A DNA stretch of 64,000 bases from Rhizobiales bacterium PAR1 (GTDB taxonomy: Bacteria > Pseudomonadota > Alphaproteobacteria > Rhizobiales > Beijerinckiaceae): assembly GCA_002256205.1 (NCBI GenBank), contig NKIW01000003.1, forward strand, positions 463,674 through 527,673, written 5' to 3'. Both the position numbers and the translations under genes were made by a program. The first letter of the stretch is position 1. Each line of letters opens with the position of its first letter. The notes beneath the pieces were generated by a model. The model was not told where the DNA came from, ran no database searches, and saw only the letters and a list, made by a program, of their open reading frames with translations. Of this stretch, positions 54,619-63,540 are shown one piece after another.

Positions 54619-54636
54619 TTCAGGTCGGTGTCAGGT
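54619..54636 (+). promoter_or_regulatory. Response-regulator-like direct repeat before the PepSY gene
   Basis: TTCAGGTCGGTGTCAGGT has two TCAGGT half-sites with 11-base period, identical in layout to the sites at 52462-52514. It lies 41 bases before the PepSY start and 70 bases before the regulator gene start in the other direction, so it could serve both. Confidence 0.75.
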
Positions 54637-54676
54637 TGGGCGTGCAACAAGGGCACAACTTCAATACGAGGATGCC

Positions 54677-54952
54677 ATGCGGGCCATGCGAACCCTTCTC
54701 TCCCTGAGCCTCACGTTAGGTCTGGCCTTGCCGGTATTCGCCAGCCCGCGCTGCAATGCCGCCATGGCCGACTGGAAGCCACGGCAAGCGCTCGAAGACA
54801 AGCTCAAGGCCGAGGGCTGGCAGATCCAGCGCATCAAGACCGATGACGGCTGTTACAAGGTTTATGGCAAACAGGGCGACGGCAGGCGCGTGAAGGCGAC
54901 CTTCGCGCCCGACACCCTGATGCTGATCCGCGAAAAAGTCATCGACGACTGA
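54677..54952 (+). CDS. Small exported PepSY-domain protein
   Basis: This 91-residue protein has a signal peptide (RTLLSLSLTLGLALPVFASP). One PepSY-like unit follows: MADWKPRQALEDKLKAEGWQ, then IQRIKTDDGCYKVYGKQGDGRRVKATFAPDTL. Two cysteines in the mature part could form a disulfide. GAGG precedes the ATG. It is divergent from the response regulator, with the direct repeat in the gap, so it likely belongs to the same regulon. Its role may be as a soluble periplasmic sensor or partner of the PepSY reductase. Confidence 0.88.
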   Translation: MRAMRTLLSLSLTLGLALPVFASPRCNAAMADWKPRQALEDKLKAEGWQIQRIKTDDGCYKVYGKQGDGRRVKATFAPDTLMLIREKVIDD

Positions 54953-54983
54953 ACCGCCGGTTCGAAAACCGACGATCGTTCCG

Positions 54984-55178
54984 TCAGGCTTGCTCCCGAC
55001 CCAGCGATCTGAGGCATTCGCGGATCGCGGCGAGCACCTGCTCGCTGTTCTCCATGTCCTTGGCGAGGAACAACGCCAGCTTGGTCAGAAACAGCGCGGC
55101 ATGGTCGTCCCCGGCCTGATCGATGGCCCCGGCAAGGGCCTCATAGACGGTTTCCATCTCTGTGAACGAAAGCGACAT
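54984..55178 (-). CDS. Small DUF2783-like protein
   Basis: This 64-residue, mostly helical protein ([20 protein letters not shown] and on to AAIRECLRSL) resembles DUF2783 proteins, which are typically encoded right after FAD-dependent aromatic hydroxylases. Its ATG (55178) overlaps the stop of the hydroxylase gene (TGATG), so they are coupled. No catalytic motif; a small partner or stabilising subunit is plausible but untested. Confidence 0.7.
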   Translation of the reverse strand: MSLSFTEMETVYEALAGAIDQAGDDHAALFLTKLALFLAKDMENSEQVLAAIRECLRSLGREQA

Positions 55179-56833
55179 CACAAGGCCTCCTTCAGGTCGA
55201 GCAAGCGTGCCAGCGCATCCGCGATCACCTCTGCATCGGCATGTGTCCAGCGCGCGGCAACATGCAGATCGGGACGGATGAGATAAGTCGCGCCGGGTTG
55301 CGCGCCGTAGCGCCGGGCCATCACACCATCTGGGTCCGTCATGGTCGTGCCCGTAATGATCACGCGAAGGTCGGGATGGCGGGCTGACAGGGTTTTCAGG
55401 AGATCATCCGTCTTGCGTCCGGGTTCGGCAAAACAGAGGCAGCAGAAGCCGTTTCCGACATGATCGGAGAGGAAGGTGCCATCACTCAACGCCACATCCG
55501 GCGCCACCATCCCGGGGTGCGGCCCGGCGGCAAATCCCGGATCGTCCGGCGCGGTGATCGGGCTGTCGGCATAGGTATAGGGCATCATCTGACGCGGATT
55601 GGCGAAGGGGCGGGCAAAATCGTGGTCGAGCGCCAGCGATAGCGCGGCATCGCGGACCAGAGACCAGCCTCGCGTCGGCGGCGTCATGAAGCGGGTGCTC
55701 TTCGTGGCATTCGCGAAGACATCCAGCGTCGCGCCGCGCCGTTCCGGCGTATAGCTCTTGAGTAGCCCGGGGCCTGCTCTGCCCGCCAGAACCAGCGCGA
55801 GCTTCCAGCCGATATTCTGCGCATCGGCGATACCGTTGTTGAGCCCGCGTACGCCAAAAATCGGCACGATATGCGCGCTGTCGCCGATGAAGAAGATCCG
55901 CCCGTCGCGGTAGTCATCGAGCAGCAGCGTGTTGGCGGAATAGATGCTCCACCACTCCAGCTCCCACGGGCCTTCATGGCCGATCTCGCGCAGGATCGCG
56001 CTTACCTTCGCGCGCACCGTTTCCTCACGTGTTGCTTCCTCGGCGCTTTCACCCGGCGCGAGCTGGTAGTCGATCCGCCAGATGTTCTCGGGCTGACGGT
56101 GAATGAGCACCGTACCACCCGGCAGGCAGGCGGGGTCGAACAGCGCACGGCGGATGGTCGGATAATCATGGTTCATCCGCACATCGGCGATGACGTAGCG
56201 GCCTTCGTAATTGTCGCCTCGGAGTTTAAGGCCGCGCATGCTGCGCACGGCACTGCGGGCACCATCGGCGGCCAGCAACCACTGTGCCGCGATGTCGTAA
56301 GCGCCGGTGGGGTCCTGCACCTTGGCGACGATGCCGGAAGCGGTATCGGTGAGGCCGGTCAGTTCCGATTGCCAACGGATATCGATCAGCGGCGAGCGGG
56401 ACGCTGCCTCATGGAGGAACTGCTCGATATACTGCTGCTCGAGGTTGTACATCGGCAGGAACTTGTCATCTCGCCCGTTCGGCATCTCGAATTCGAGGAT
56501 CTGCTGGCCGCGATAGAAGGTCCGTCCCATCGTCCAGCCGAGGGATTTTTTCAGGAAGGCATCGATCGCGCCGATTTTTTCGAGGAGATAATAGCTCTGC
56601 CGGGCAATGCAGATCGCGCGGCTGCCGTCATTGAAGGTATCCTTCAGCTCGATGACGATGCACTTCGTCCCCTGTTCCGCGAGCGTGAGGGCCGCAACCA
56701 GCCCGACAGGGCCAGCGCCAACAATGAGAACCGGCGTTTCTTCCTTGCCGCTGGCTGCGGAGCGAACCGGCGGGTCGAAATGGGGATACTCGAAATAGAG
56801 CGAATCGAGTTCGCCACGTCCCTTCGGTCTCAT
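55178..56833 (-). CDS. FAD-dependent aromatic-type monooxygenase (MhpA/PheA family)
   Basis: This 551-residue class A flavoprotein hydroxylase has the FAD motif [21 protein letters not shown] (residues about 34-54), then the DG segment [12 protein letters not shown] and the GD motif [22 protein letters not shown] thioredoxin-like C-terminal domain ends the protein ([15 protein letters not shown]), as in phenol and 3-(3-hydroxyphenyl)propionate hydroxylases. ATG at 56833 has GGGGGAG upstream; longer frames run into a 17-base tandem repeat. The substrate is probably an aromatic acid or phenol; no ring-cleavage gene is adjacent. Confidence 0.9.
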   Translation of the reverse strand: MRPKGRGELDSLYFEYPHFDPPVRSAASGKEETPVLIVGAGPVGLVAALTLAEQGTKCIVIELKDTFNDGSRAICIARQSYYLLEKIGAIDAFLKKSLGWTMGRTFYRGQQILEFEMPNGRDDKFLPMYNLEQQYIEQFLHEAASRSPLIDIRWQSELTGLTDTASGIVAKVQDPTGAYDIAAQWLLAADGARSAVRSMRGLKLRGDNYEGRYVIADVRMNHDYPTIRRALFDPACLPGGTVLIHRQPENIWRIDYQLAPGESAEEATREETVRAKVSAILREIGHEGPWELEWWSIYSANTLLLDDYRDGRIFFIGDSAHIVPIFGVRGLNNGIADAQNIGWKLALVLAGRAGPGLLKSYTPERRGATLDVFANATKSTRFMTPPTRGWSLVRDAALSLALDHDFARPFANPRQMMPYTYADSPITAPDDPGFAAGPHPGMVAPDVALSDGTFLSDHVGNGFCCLCFAEPGRKTDDLLKTLSARHPDLRVIITGTTMTDPDGVMARRYGAQPGATYLIRPDLHVAARWTHADAEVIADALARLLDLKEAL

Positions 56834-56849
56834 GCCGCTCCCCCGATCT

Positions 56850-56934
56850 GCGCGTCCTGCCGGTCCCTGCGTCCTGCCGGTCCCTGCGTCTTGCCGATCC
56901 CTGCGTCTTGCCGGTCCGCGTGTCATGCCGACCG
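56850..56934. repeat. 17-bp tandem repeat upstream of the monooxygenase
   Basis: About five copies of CTGCGTCCTGCCGGTCC (third and fourth with C-to-T change, outer copies degenerate), from 17 bases before the monooxygenase start outward. It occupies the place of the leader and promoter. No known function; such arrays can change copy number. Confidence 0.8.
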
Positions 56935-56936
56935 TT

Positions 56937-57321
56937 GACCTACGCTAGACGGTTCGGGCGGTCTGAGAAAGGCTGCATTGCCCGGGCGCCTGCGGGATCC
57001 GGGGACAATGGCTCATCCTTTCGGAGCGTTCGGGGGGCGGCGTTCGTGTTGATGATAATATGCGCGAGTACGAATTTGGGCGCGCCCGGACTTCGTGAAC
57101 CGGGAGCGGTTGATGTTGCGGCCGAGCGATTTTGTTCAAATCAGCATAGATCAATAGCATTATTAGAAATTCCGCACAGGCGCTCTCGCCTATATGAAAT
57201 AACGCTGCGGTGTAACGTCTTTCCAACCGGCCCTCTCGGCCTTAAAGGCGACGCTGGCGTTCACGACGGGACTTTCGCGCTGCCTTTTGCGGCAGTGCCT
57301 TCAGGCACAGGGGAGATGACG
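56937..57321. other. 385-base region upstream of malate synthase
   Basis: No gene recognised. An AT-rich patch at 57120-57180, unusual for the region, is the likely malate synthase promoter. Frames open through this region into the malate synthase have no homology and are not used. Confidence 0.5.
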
Positions 57322-59415
57322 ATGACGAAGCGGGTGGATAAGTCTGGGCTTCAGGTGGCAACCGAACTCGCGTCTTTCATCGACGAGCGTGTCCTGCCTG
57401 CGACCGGCATCAAGTCCGAGGCCTTCTGGAAGGGCACGGCGGAAATCTTCGCCAAATTCGCCCCCAAGAACCGCGCCCTTTTGGCCTTCCGCGACGAGCT
57501 TCAGGCGAAGATCGACGCTTGGCACCAGGCTCGCGCCGGCAAGCCGGTTGACGCGGCGGAATACGAAGGTTTCCTGCGCGACATCGGCTACCTCGTGGCC
57601 GAGCCCGCGCCCTTCAAGGTGACGACGAGTAATGTTGACGCGGAAATCGCGTCTTCCGCCGGCCCGCAGCTTGTGGTTCCGGTGCTCAACGCCCGTTTCG
57701 TACTGAACGCCGCGAATGCCCGCTGGGGTAGCCTTTACGATGCGCTCTATGGCACCGATGCCATCGAGCCGCCGGTCGCCGGCCCCTATAGCGCAGAGCG
57801 CGGCGCCAAGGTGATCGCCTGGGCAAAGGCGTTTCTCGACAAATCCGTGCCGCTGGCTTCCGGCTCCTGGACCACATGGACCGGCGAAGCGCCTGTGCTC
57901 AAGGGGCCGGCTGAACTCATCGGCCGCAACGGTGATAATTTCCTCATCAAGAACAACGGCCTGCACATCGAGCTCGTGATCGATCGTTCACACCGCATCG
58001 GCGCGACCGATCCGGCAGGCCTCGCCGATATCATTCTTGAGTCCGCGCTGACCACGATTGTGGACCTTGAGGATTCCATCGCTGCCGTCGATGCCGAGGA
58101 CAAGGTCGCGGCCTATTCGAATTGGCTCGGCCTGATGGATGGCACCCTCGAAGACACCTTCGAGAAGGGCGGTAAGCCGATGACCCGCAAACTCAATGCG
58201 GATCGGACCTACACCGGCCTTGATGGCAAGAGCTTCACCCTGCCGGGCCGTTCGCTCCTTTTTGTGCGCAATGTCGGCCACCTGATGACCAACCCGGCGA
58301 TCCTGCTCGCGGACGGCTCGGAAGCGCCGGAAGGCATTCTTGACGGCATCGTCACCAGCCTGATCGCGCTGCATGACATCAAGGGCGGCCGTCGCAATAG
58401 CCGCAACGGTAACGTCTATATCGTCAAGCCGAAGATGCACGGCCCTGATGAAGCCGCCTTTACCAACGATCTCTTCAACGCGGTGGAAGACCTGCTCGGC
58501 ATGGACCGCTACACGCTTAAAGTTGGCGTGATGGATGAGGAACGGCGCACCTCGGCGAACCTCGCAGCCTGCATCGCCTCGGTGAAGGAGCGTATCGTTT
58601 TCATCAACACCGGCTTCCTGGATCGCACCGGCGACGAGATGCACACCTCGATGCGCGCTGGCGCCGTCATCCGCAAGGGCGACATGAAAACCTCGTCGTG
58701 GATCTCGTCCTACGAGGATCGCAACGTCCAGATCGGTCTCGCTTGCGGCCTTTCCGGCAAGGCGCAGATCGGCAAGGGCATGTGGGCTGCGCCGGACCGC
58801 ATGAACGACATGCTTGCGCAGAAGATCGGTCATCCGAAATCCGGCGCAACCACCGCTTGGACGCCGTCGCCGACCGCCGCGACGCTGCACGCCACGCATT
58901 ACCATCAGGTGGATGTCTATGCGCGCCAGAAGGAGCGGCTTGCCGAGCCGGTCGCGCCGCTGAAGGCCCTGCTGACCATTCCGCTCGCGGGCGGGCACAA
59001 TTGGTCGGCCGAGGAAATCACCGCCGAACTCGATAACAACGCACAAGGCATTCTCGGCTATGTCGTGCGCTGGGTCGATCAGGGCATCGGCTGCTCGAAG
59101 GTGCCGGATATCCATGATGTCGGCCTGATGGAAGACCGCGCAACGCTGCGGATCTCGTCCCAGCACATGGCGAACTGGTTGCTCCATGGCGTCTGCACCA
59201 CCGAGCAGGCCGAGGCCGCCTTCGCCCGCATGGCGAAGAAGGTTGACGGTCAGAATGCGGGCGACCCGCTCTACAAGCCGATGACCGGCAACGAGAAAAC
59301 ATCGCTCGCCTATCAGGCGGCGCGCGCGCTGGTGTTCGAGGGCCTCACCCAACCGAACGGTTACACCGAGCCGTTGCTCCATGCCTTCCGCCAGAAAGTC
59401 AAAGCGCAGGCCTGA
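57322..59415 (+). CDS. glcB: Malate synthase G
   Basis: This 697-residue cytoplasmic enzyme condenses glyoxylate and acetyl-CoA to malate. Blocks of the G isoform are clear: [61 protein letters not shown] and the catalytic-base segment [15 protein letters not shown] at 57322 has GGGGAG about 7 bases upstream; another ATG two codons earlier touches that site. A strong terminator follows. The aminotransferase after it may supply or use glyoxylate, suggesting a glyoxylate-handling pair. Confidence 0.96.
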   Translation: MTKRVDKSGLQVATELASFIDERVLPATGIKSEAFWKGTAEIFAKFAPKNRALLAFRDELQAKIDAWHQARAGKPVDAAEYEGFLRDIGYLVAEPAPFKVTTSNVDAEIASSAGPQLVVPVLNARFVLNAANARWGSLYDALYGTDAIEPPVAGPYSAERGAKVIAWAKAFLDKSVPLASGSWTTWTGEAPVLKGPAELIGRNGDNFLIKNNGLHIELVIDRSHRIGATDPAGLADIILESALTTIVDLEDSIAAVDAEDKVAAYSNWLGLMDGTLEDTFEKGGKPMTRKLNADRTYTGLDGKSFTLPGRSLLFVRNVGHLMTNPAILLADGSEAPEGILDGIVTSLIALHDIKGGRRNSRNGNVYIVKPKMHGPDEAAFTNDLFNAVEDLLGMDRYTLKVGVMDEERRTSANLAACIASVKERIVFINTGFLDRTGDEMHTSMRAGAVIRKGDMKTSSWISSYEDRNVQIGLACGLSGKAQIGKGMWAAPDRMNDMLAQKIGHPKSGATTAWTPSPTAATLHATHYHQVDVYARQKERLAEPVAPLKALLTIPLAGGHNWSAEEITAELDNNAQGILGYVVRWVDQGIGCSKVPDIHDVGLMEDRATLRISSQHMANWLLHGVCTTEQAEAAFARMAKKVDGQNAGDPLYKPMTGNEKTSLAYQAARALVFEGLTQPNGYTEPLLHAFRQKVKAQA

Positions 59416-59476
59416 CGCCGATTTGTCCCGCGCGACGACACTCTTGTCGCGCGGCGATGGATGCGCTCCAATCACA

Positions 59477-59527
59477 CGAGAGCGAACACCCTGATTCATC
59501 CGGGTCGTTCGCTCTCGTTTTGTTTTT
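59477..59527 (+). terminator. Rho-independent terminator after glcB
   Basis: CGAGAGCGAAC and GTTCGCTCTCG form an 11-base stem with an inner ACCC/GGGT extension, followed by TTTTGTTTTT. It lies 62 bases after the malate synthase stop and before the aminotransferase start, so the two genes are probably separate units. Confidence 0.93.
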
Positions 59528-59549
59528 CGAGCGCTGAGGATTGGTCTGA

Positions 59550-60791
59550 ATGTCCGGGAAGAATGCCGTAAAGCCTGCCCAGCCGGTCTCTTTGGCGCCA
59601 GTTCCTTTGGCACGTGGTCGCGAATTTCTGTCCATCCCCGGCCCGACCAATGTGCCGGAAGTCGTGTTGCAGGCTATGCACCGCCCGGCGGTCGATATCT
59701 ATGCCGAGGAGCTTCTCGAAACCACGGGCCAGTGCCTGGCGGATATGAAGAGGGTCTTCCGCACACAAGGCGATACCTACATCTATATCGGGAACGGCCA
59801 CGGCGGCTGGGAAGCCGCGCTGACCAATACGCTCTCGCGCGGGGATCGCGTGCTGGTGCTGGAGAGCGGGCGCTTCGCCAAGGGCTGGGGCGAGCAGGGC
59901 GACATGCTCGGCATGACAGTAGAGATTTTGCCGGGAAGCTGGCGCCATGCGGTCGACCCGGCGGCGGTCGAGGCGCGGCTGAAAGCCGATACCCGGCACG
60001 AGATCAAGGCCATTCTGGTTGTCCAGATTGATACTGCCTCCGGTGTCGTCAACGACATCCCGGCCATCCGTGCGGCGATTGATGCCGCCAGACATCCGGC
60101 GCTGTTCATGGTCGACGGGATCGCCTCGGTCGGCTGCATGGAATACGAGATGGATGCCTGGAACATCGATATCTCGATCACCTGCTCGCAGAAGGGCATG
60201 ATGATGACGCCAGGGCTGGCGTTTGTGGCGGCCTCGCCCAAGGCCAAGGCCGCGCATCTCAAGGCCAATCTCCGCACCGCCTATTGGGACTGGACGGCGC
60301 GCGATTACCCCGAGAATTACCGCAAATTCTGCGGCACCGCGCCGGAGCATATGCTCTTCGGCCTTCGCGCCGCGCTCGGGCTCCTGTTTGAAGAAGGGCT
60401 TGAGAACGTCTGGGCGCGCCACCGCGCGCTGGCGGCGGCGGTTCAGGCGGCGGTCGAGGTCTGGTCGAAGGGCGGGGCGCTCGAGTTCAACATTCCCGAT
60501 CCGGCGGCGCGGTCGCCTTCGGTGACAACTATCCTCACGCCGGGCATGGACCCGCAGCCTCTGCGGGATTTCACGCGGCATAACCTGGGCGTGGTGCTCG
60601 GCTCCGGCATCGGGGATCTTACCGGCAAGGCGATCCGCATTGCGCACATGGGCTATGCCAATGCGCCGATGGTCCTTGGCACACTCGGCGCGACCGAGGT
60701 CGCGCTGGGCGCGCTCGGCATTCCGCACGGCGCGGGCGGCGTCGAGGCTGCCATCGCGGCGCTGAGCGCGCATTTCAAACCCGTGCGTTGA
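59550..60791 (+). CDS. Class V aminotransferase (serine/alanine/aspartate-glyoxylate type)
   Basis: This 413-residue PLP enzyme transfers an amino group, usually to glyoxylate. Features: FLSIPGPTNVPEVVLQAM at the start, YIYIGNGHGGWEAALTN, the aspartate in VDGIASVGC and the PLP lysine in TCSQKGMMM. GAGGA precedes the ATG. The malate synthase upstream makes glyoxylate metabolism the likely context. Serine-, alanine- or aspartate-glyoxylate transaminase (BhcA-like) cannot be told apart here; the other bhc genes are absent. Confidence 0.9.
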   Translation: MSGKNAVKPAQPVSLAPVPLARGREFLSIPGPTNVPEVVLQAMHRPAVDIYAEELLETTGQCLADMKRVFRTQGDTYIYIGNGHGGWEAALTNTLSRGDRVLVLESGRFAKGWGEQGDMLGMTVEILPGSWRHAVDPAAVEARLKADTRHEIKAILVVQIDTASGVVNDIPAIRAAIDAARHPALFMVDGIASVGCMEYEMDAWNIDISITCSQKGMMMTPGLAFVAASPKAKAAHLKANLRTAYWDWTARDYPENYRKFCGTAPEHMLFGLRAALGLLFEEGLENVWARHRALAAAVQAAVEVWSKGGALEFNIPDPAARSPSVTTILTPGMDPQPLRDFTRHNLGVVLGSGIGDLTGKAIRIAHMGYANAPMVLGTLGATEVALGALGIPHGAGGVEAAIAALSAHFKPVR

Positions 60792-60845
60792 CCGGCAGTC
60801 ACTGCACCGTATGCTGACCGAACGCGACCGCCCCGGAGAAATGCG

Positions 60846-61352
60846 ATGACCGACGAGACTTCAAAACCCGAAACCAACCCGGTGCTGGCCGGCGAGATCG
60901 GCATTCTCGCACGCCGGAAGATCGAAGCGGGTATCATCGCGCCGATTTACGAGGAAATGCGCGCGCGTCTTGGCGAGGAGGTTGCGCAATCGGTCCTCGA
61001 TCAGGCGATCCGCAAGGCGGCGATTGCCGCAGGCAAGTCCTTCGCGGACAAAACGCCCGGTGGCACCAGCTTGCGCAGCTTTCAGGAGTTGCAATCGCTC
61101 TGGACCGAGGACGATGCGCTCGCGATCGATGTCATCACGGCCACCGATACGGAGTTCGATTTCAACGTCACCCGTTGCCGCTATGCCGAAACCTATAAGG
61201 CAATGGGCCTCGGGCATATCGGCCATCTCCTGTCCTGCAACCGGGATGGCGTTTTCTGTCAGGGATATGACCCGCGCATCGAATTCGAGCGCACGCAGAC
61301 CCTGATGGGCGGCGCGAGCCACTGCAATTTTCGCTACAGATTCAAGGCGTAA
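60846..61352 (+). CDS. L-2-amino-thiazoline-4-carboxylic acid hydrolase family protein
   Basis: This 168-residue protein is of the ATC_hydrolase family. Typical are the helical N-terminal half (RKIEAGIIAPIYEEMRARLGEE), FNVTRCRYAETYKAMGLGHIGHLLSCNRD and the end GGASHCNFRYRF. Conserved cysteines and histidines (RCRYAE, LSCNRD, SHCNFRY) are present. Founding members hydrolyse a thiazoline to cysteine derivatives, but most members are of unknown substrate. GGAG precedes the ATG; the gene starts 54 bases after the aminotransferase and may be co-transcribed. Confidence 0.83.
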   Translation: MTDETSKPETNPVLAGEIGILARRKIEAGIIAPIYEEMRARLGEEVAQSVLDQAIRKAAIAAGKSFADKTPGGTSLRSFQELQSLWTEDDALAIDVITATDTEFDFNVTRCRYAETYKAMGLGHIGHLLSCNRDGVFCQGYDPRIEFERTQTLMGGASHCNFRYRFKA

Positions 61353-61482
61353 TTATCAGTCTGTAAACGCTCTTTTCTGCGGTAAATACGGTGTACGCCG
61401 TTACCCATGCCGCATTTAACCAGATTTTATGGCTTGCTTGTTAGTTCATGCACCGTCTCGGACACTGAGGGTGGTGCAGAAA

Positions 61483-62478
61483 ATGACGGCTTCCATGATT
61501 GAATTCCCGGTAACGGCGGAGCGTATTCGTCAGGATTGTCCTGCGGACAAATTCCGGCTGATCACGCGGAGCGACATGGACGGGCTGGTCTGCGGCACGC
61601 TCCTCAAGGAGCTCGGCCTGATCAACCAGATCGAATTCGTCCATCCCAAGGACATGCAGGATGGCAAGATTGCCGTCAGCAAGTCGGATATCTCGACCAA
61701 CCTGCCGTATGTGCCGGGCATTTACGCCGCTTTCGACCATCACGAGAGCGAAGACAAGCGCGTCACCCACAAGCCGGGTAATCACATCATCAATGTGAAT
61801 GCGCCGTCGGCAGCCCGCGTCGTCTATGATTTCTTCGACGGCAAGAAGACCCTGCCGCGCGTCTCGGACGCGATGATGCTGGCGGTCGACAAGGCCGATG
61901 CAGCGCGCTTCACCCGTGAGGATGTTCTCAACGCCAAGGGCTGGGAGCTTCTCTCGTTCCTGATGGATGCGCGCACCGGCCTCGGCCGTTTCCGCGATTT
62001 CCGCGTCTCGAACTACCAGCTCATGATGATGCTGATCGATGCTTGCCGCAATCACACCTCGATTGAAGACATTCTCGCTCTGCCGGATGTCGCCGAGCGC
62101 GTCGAGCTGTATCACAAGCATGAGGCGCTCTCGCGCGATCAGATCCAGCGTTGTACGCGTCTCGAAGGCCCGCTCGCGATCCTCGATCTGCGCAACGAAG
62201 AGACGATCTACGCCTCGAACCGCTTCATGATCTACGCGCTGTTCCCCAAGGCGAGCATTTCCTGCCACGTCATGTGGGGCCGCGACAAGAAGAACACGGT
62301 TCTGGCGTTCGGTAAGTCGATCTTCGATCGCTCGAACGCAACGCACGTCGGTGATCTGATGCTGGAGTACGGCGGCGGTGGCCATGCCGGCGCCGGCACT
62401 TGCCAGGTCGACAACGACAAGGCGGACGCTGCTCTTGCCGCGATGACCGCTCGCATCGCCCGCGACGCGGCGGCCTGA
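61483..62478 (+). CDS. DHH/DHHA1-family phosphoesterase (exopolyphosphatase-like)
   Basis: This 331-residue protein has the DHH-type metal site: FRLITRSDMDG with two aspartates, then FDHHESED as the DHH motif. The C-terminal DHHA1 part contains GDLMLEYGGGGHAGAGTCQV. Such proteins hydrolyse short oligonucleotides, cyclic-dinucleotide products or polyphosphate. I used ATG 61483; 61495 is also possible, and the frame extending to 61429 has no family support. It ends before a two-way terminator. Confidence 0.88.
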   Translation: MTASMIEFPVTAERIRQDCPADKFRLITRSDMDGLVCGTLLKELGLINQIEFVHPKDMQDGKIAVSKSDISTNLPYVPGIYAAFDHHESEDKRVTHKPGNHIINVNAPSAARVVYDFFDGKKTLPRVSDAMMLAVDKADAARFTREDVLNAKGWELLSFLMDARTGLGRFRDFRVSNYQLMMMLIDACRNHTSIEDILALPDVAERVELYHKHEALSRDQIQRCTRLEGPLAILDLRNEETIYASNRFMIYALFPKASISCHVMWGRDKKNTVLAFGKSIFDRSNATHVGDLMLEYGGGGHAGAGTCQVDNDKADAALAAMTARIARDAAA

Positions 62479-62502
62479 TCAAGCTTCATCATTCTAGCGA
62501 AT

Positions 62503-62541
62503 AAAAACCGGCTCCTTCCGCGCGAAGGGGCCGGTTTTGTT
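62503..62541. terminator. Bidirectional rho-independent terminator
   Basis: AAAACCGGCTCCTTC and GAAGGGGCCGGTTTT form a long stem flanked by A-run and T-run, between the convergent DHH gene (+) and GST gene (-), so it can stop both. Confidence 0.92.
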
Positions 62542-62544
62542 TTG

Positions 62545-63426
62545 TCAGGCCGGTTTGGCGGCCTGAAGCTTGTCCTGCGTTTTCGTGTCGAAATCGCTGG
62601 CGTCGTGGCGCTCATGAAGCTGCATGTCGAGATCGCCGATCACCTTGTTGACCTTGCGGCCGCGCAGCACGGCGGGGCGCGCATCAATCAGCTTCGCCCA
62701 GCGCATGACATGGGTGTAGGACTCGACCTGAAGGAATTCGGCGGCGTTATATTGCCGCCCGAGCACGAGCTGGCCATACCACGCCCAGATCGCGATATCG
62801 GCGATGGTGTATTCGTCGCCGGTCATGAAGGTCTTGTCCGCGAGGTGCCGGTCGAGCACATCGAGCTGGCGCTTGGTTTCCATCGCGAAACGGTCGATGC
62901 AATACTGTATCTTGACCGGTGCATAGGCATAGAAATGCCCGAAACCGCCGCCGAGGTAGGGTGCGCTGCCCATCTGCCAGAACAGCCAGTTCATGCATTC
63001 CGTACGCTTGGCATGATCCTTGGGCAGGAAGGCGCCGAACTTCTCCGCGAGGTAGAGAAGGATCGAGCCGGATTCGAACACCCGTGTCGGGGGCGTCGTC
63101 GAGCGGTCCATCAGCGCCGGGATTTTCGAGTTCGGATTGACCTCGACAAAGCCGCTGGAGAACTGGTCGCCGTCCGAAATCCGGATCGGATAGGCGTCGT
63201 ACTCCGCGTCCTTGATCCCGAGAGCGAGCAACTCCTCCAGCATCACCGTGACCTTGACGCCATTGGGCGTCGCCAGTGAATAAAGCTGGAGCGGATGCTG
63301 GCCGATCGGTAGCACTTTCTCATGCGTCGGGCCGGCAATCGGGCGGTTGATATTGGCGAAGCGCCCGCCGTTACCCTTCTCCCAGGTCCAGATTTTCGGC
63401 GGGGTATATTCGGTAGAGTCGGTCAT
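62545..63426 (-). CDS. yghU: YghU-type glutathione S-transferase family protein
   Basis: This 293-residue protein has the long N-terminus of the YghU group (PPKIWTWEKGNGGRFANINRPIAG). The thioredoxin-like domain follows (LYSLATPNGVKVTVMLEEL, VNPNSKIPALMD, ESGSILLYLAEKFG), then the all-helical C-terminal domain. E. coli YghU reduces disulfides with glutathione. A protective role is likely. The gene stands alone, convergent with the DHH gene. Confidence 0.93.
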   Translation of the reverse strand: MTDSTEYTPPKIWTWEKGNGGRFANINRPIAGPTHEKVLPIGQHPLQLYSLATPNGVKVTVMLEELLALGIKDAEYDAYPIRISDGDQFSSGFVEVNPNSKIPALMDRSTTPPTRVFESGSILLYLAEKFGAFLPKDHAKRTECMNWLFWQMGSAPYLGGGFGHFYAYAPVKIQYCIDRFAMETKRQLDVLDRHLADKTFMTGDEYTIADIAIWAWYGQLVLGRQYNAAEFLQVESYTHVMRWAKLIDARPAVLRGRKVNKVIGDLDMQLHERHDASDFDTKTQDKLQAAKPA

Positions 63427-63540
63427 AAAGATCTCCTGTCAGGGGAGGGGTGATACCAGTGGCTGTCGGGAACCAATGACACGCTGCAAGCGTGAAGGCG
63501 CGCCCGAGCTTACGCGAGGGATTCCAAGGGGCGGGACGCC

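Noticed and set aside
52503..54707. 734-codon plus-strand open frame
   Set aside because: It is antisense to the kinase and response regulator, which have complete motifs. The frame is open only because of high third-position GC and has no family features.
57988..59613. 541-codon minus-strand open frame
   Set aside because: Antisense to malate synthase G.
59496..60773. 425-codon minus-strand open frame
   Set aside because: Antisense to the class V aminotransferase and runs through the glcB terminator.
59550..60791. BhcA of the beta-hydroxyaspartate cycle
   Set aside because: The other bhc genes are not adjacent; serine- or alanine-glyoxylate transaminase fits equally.
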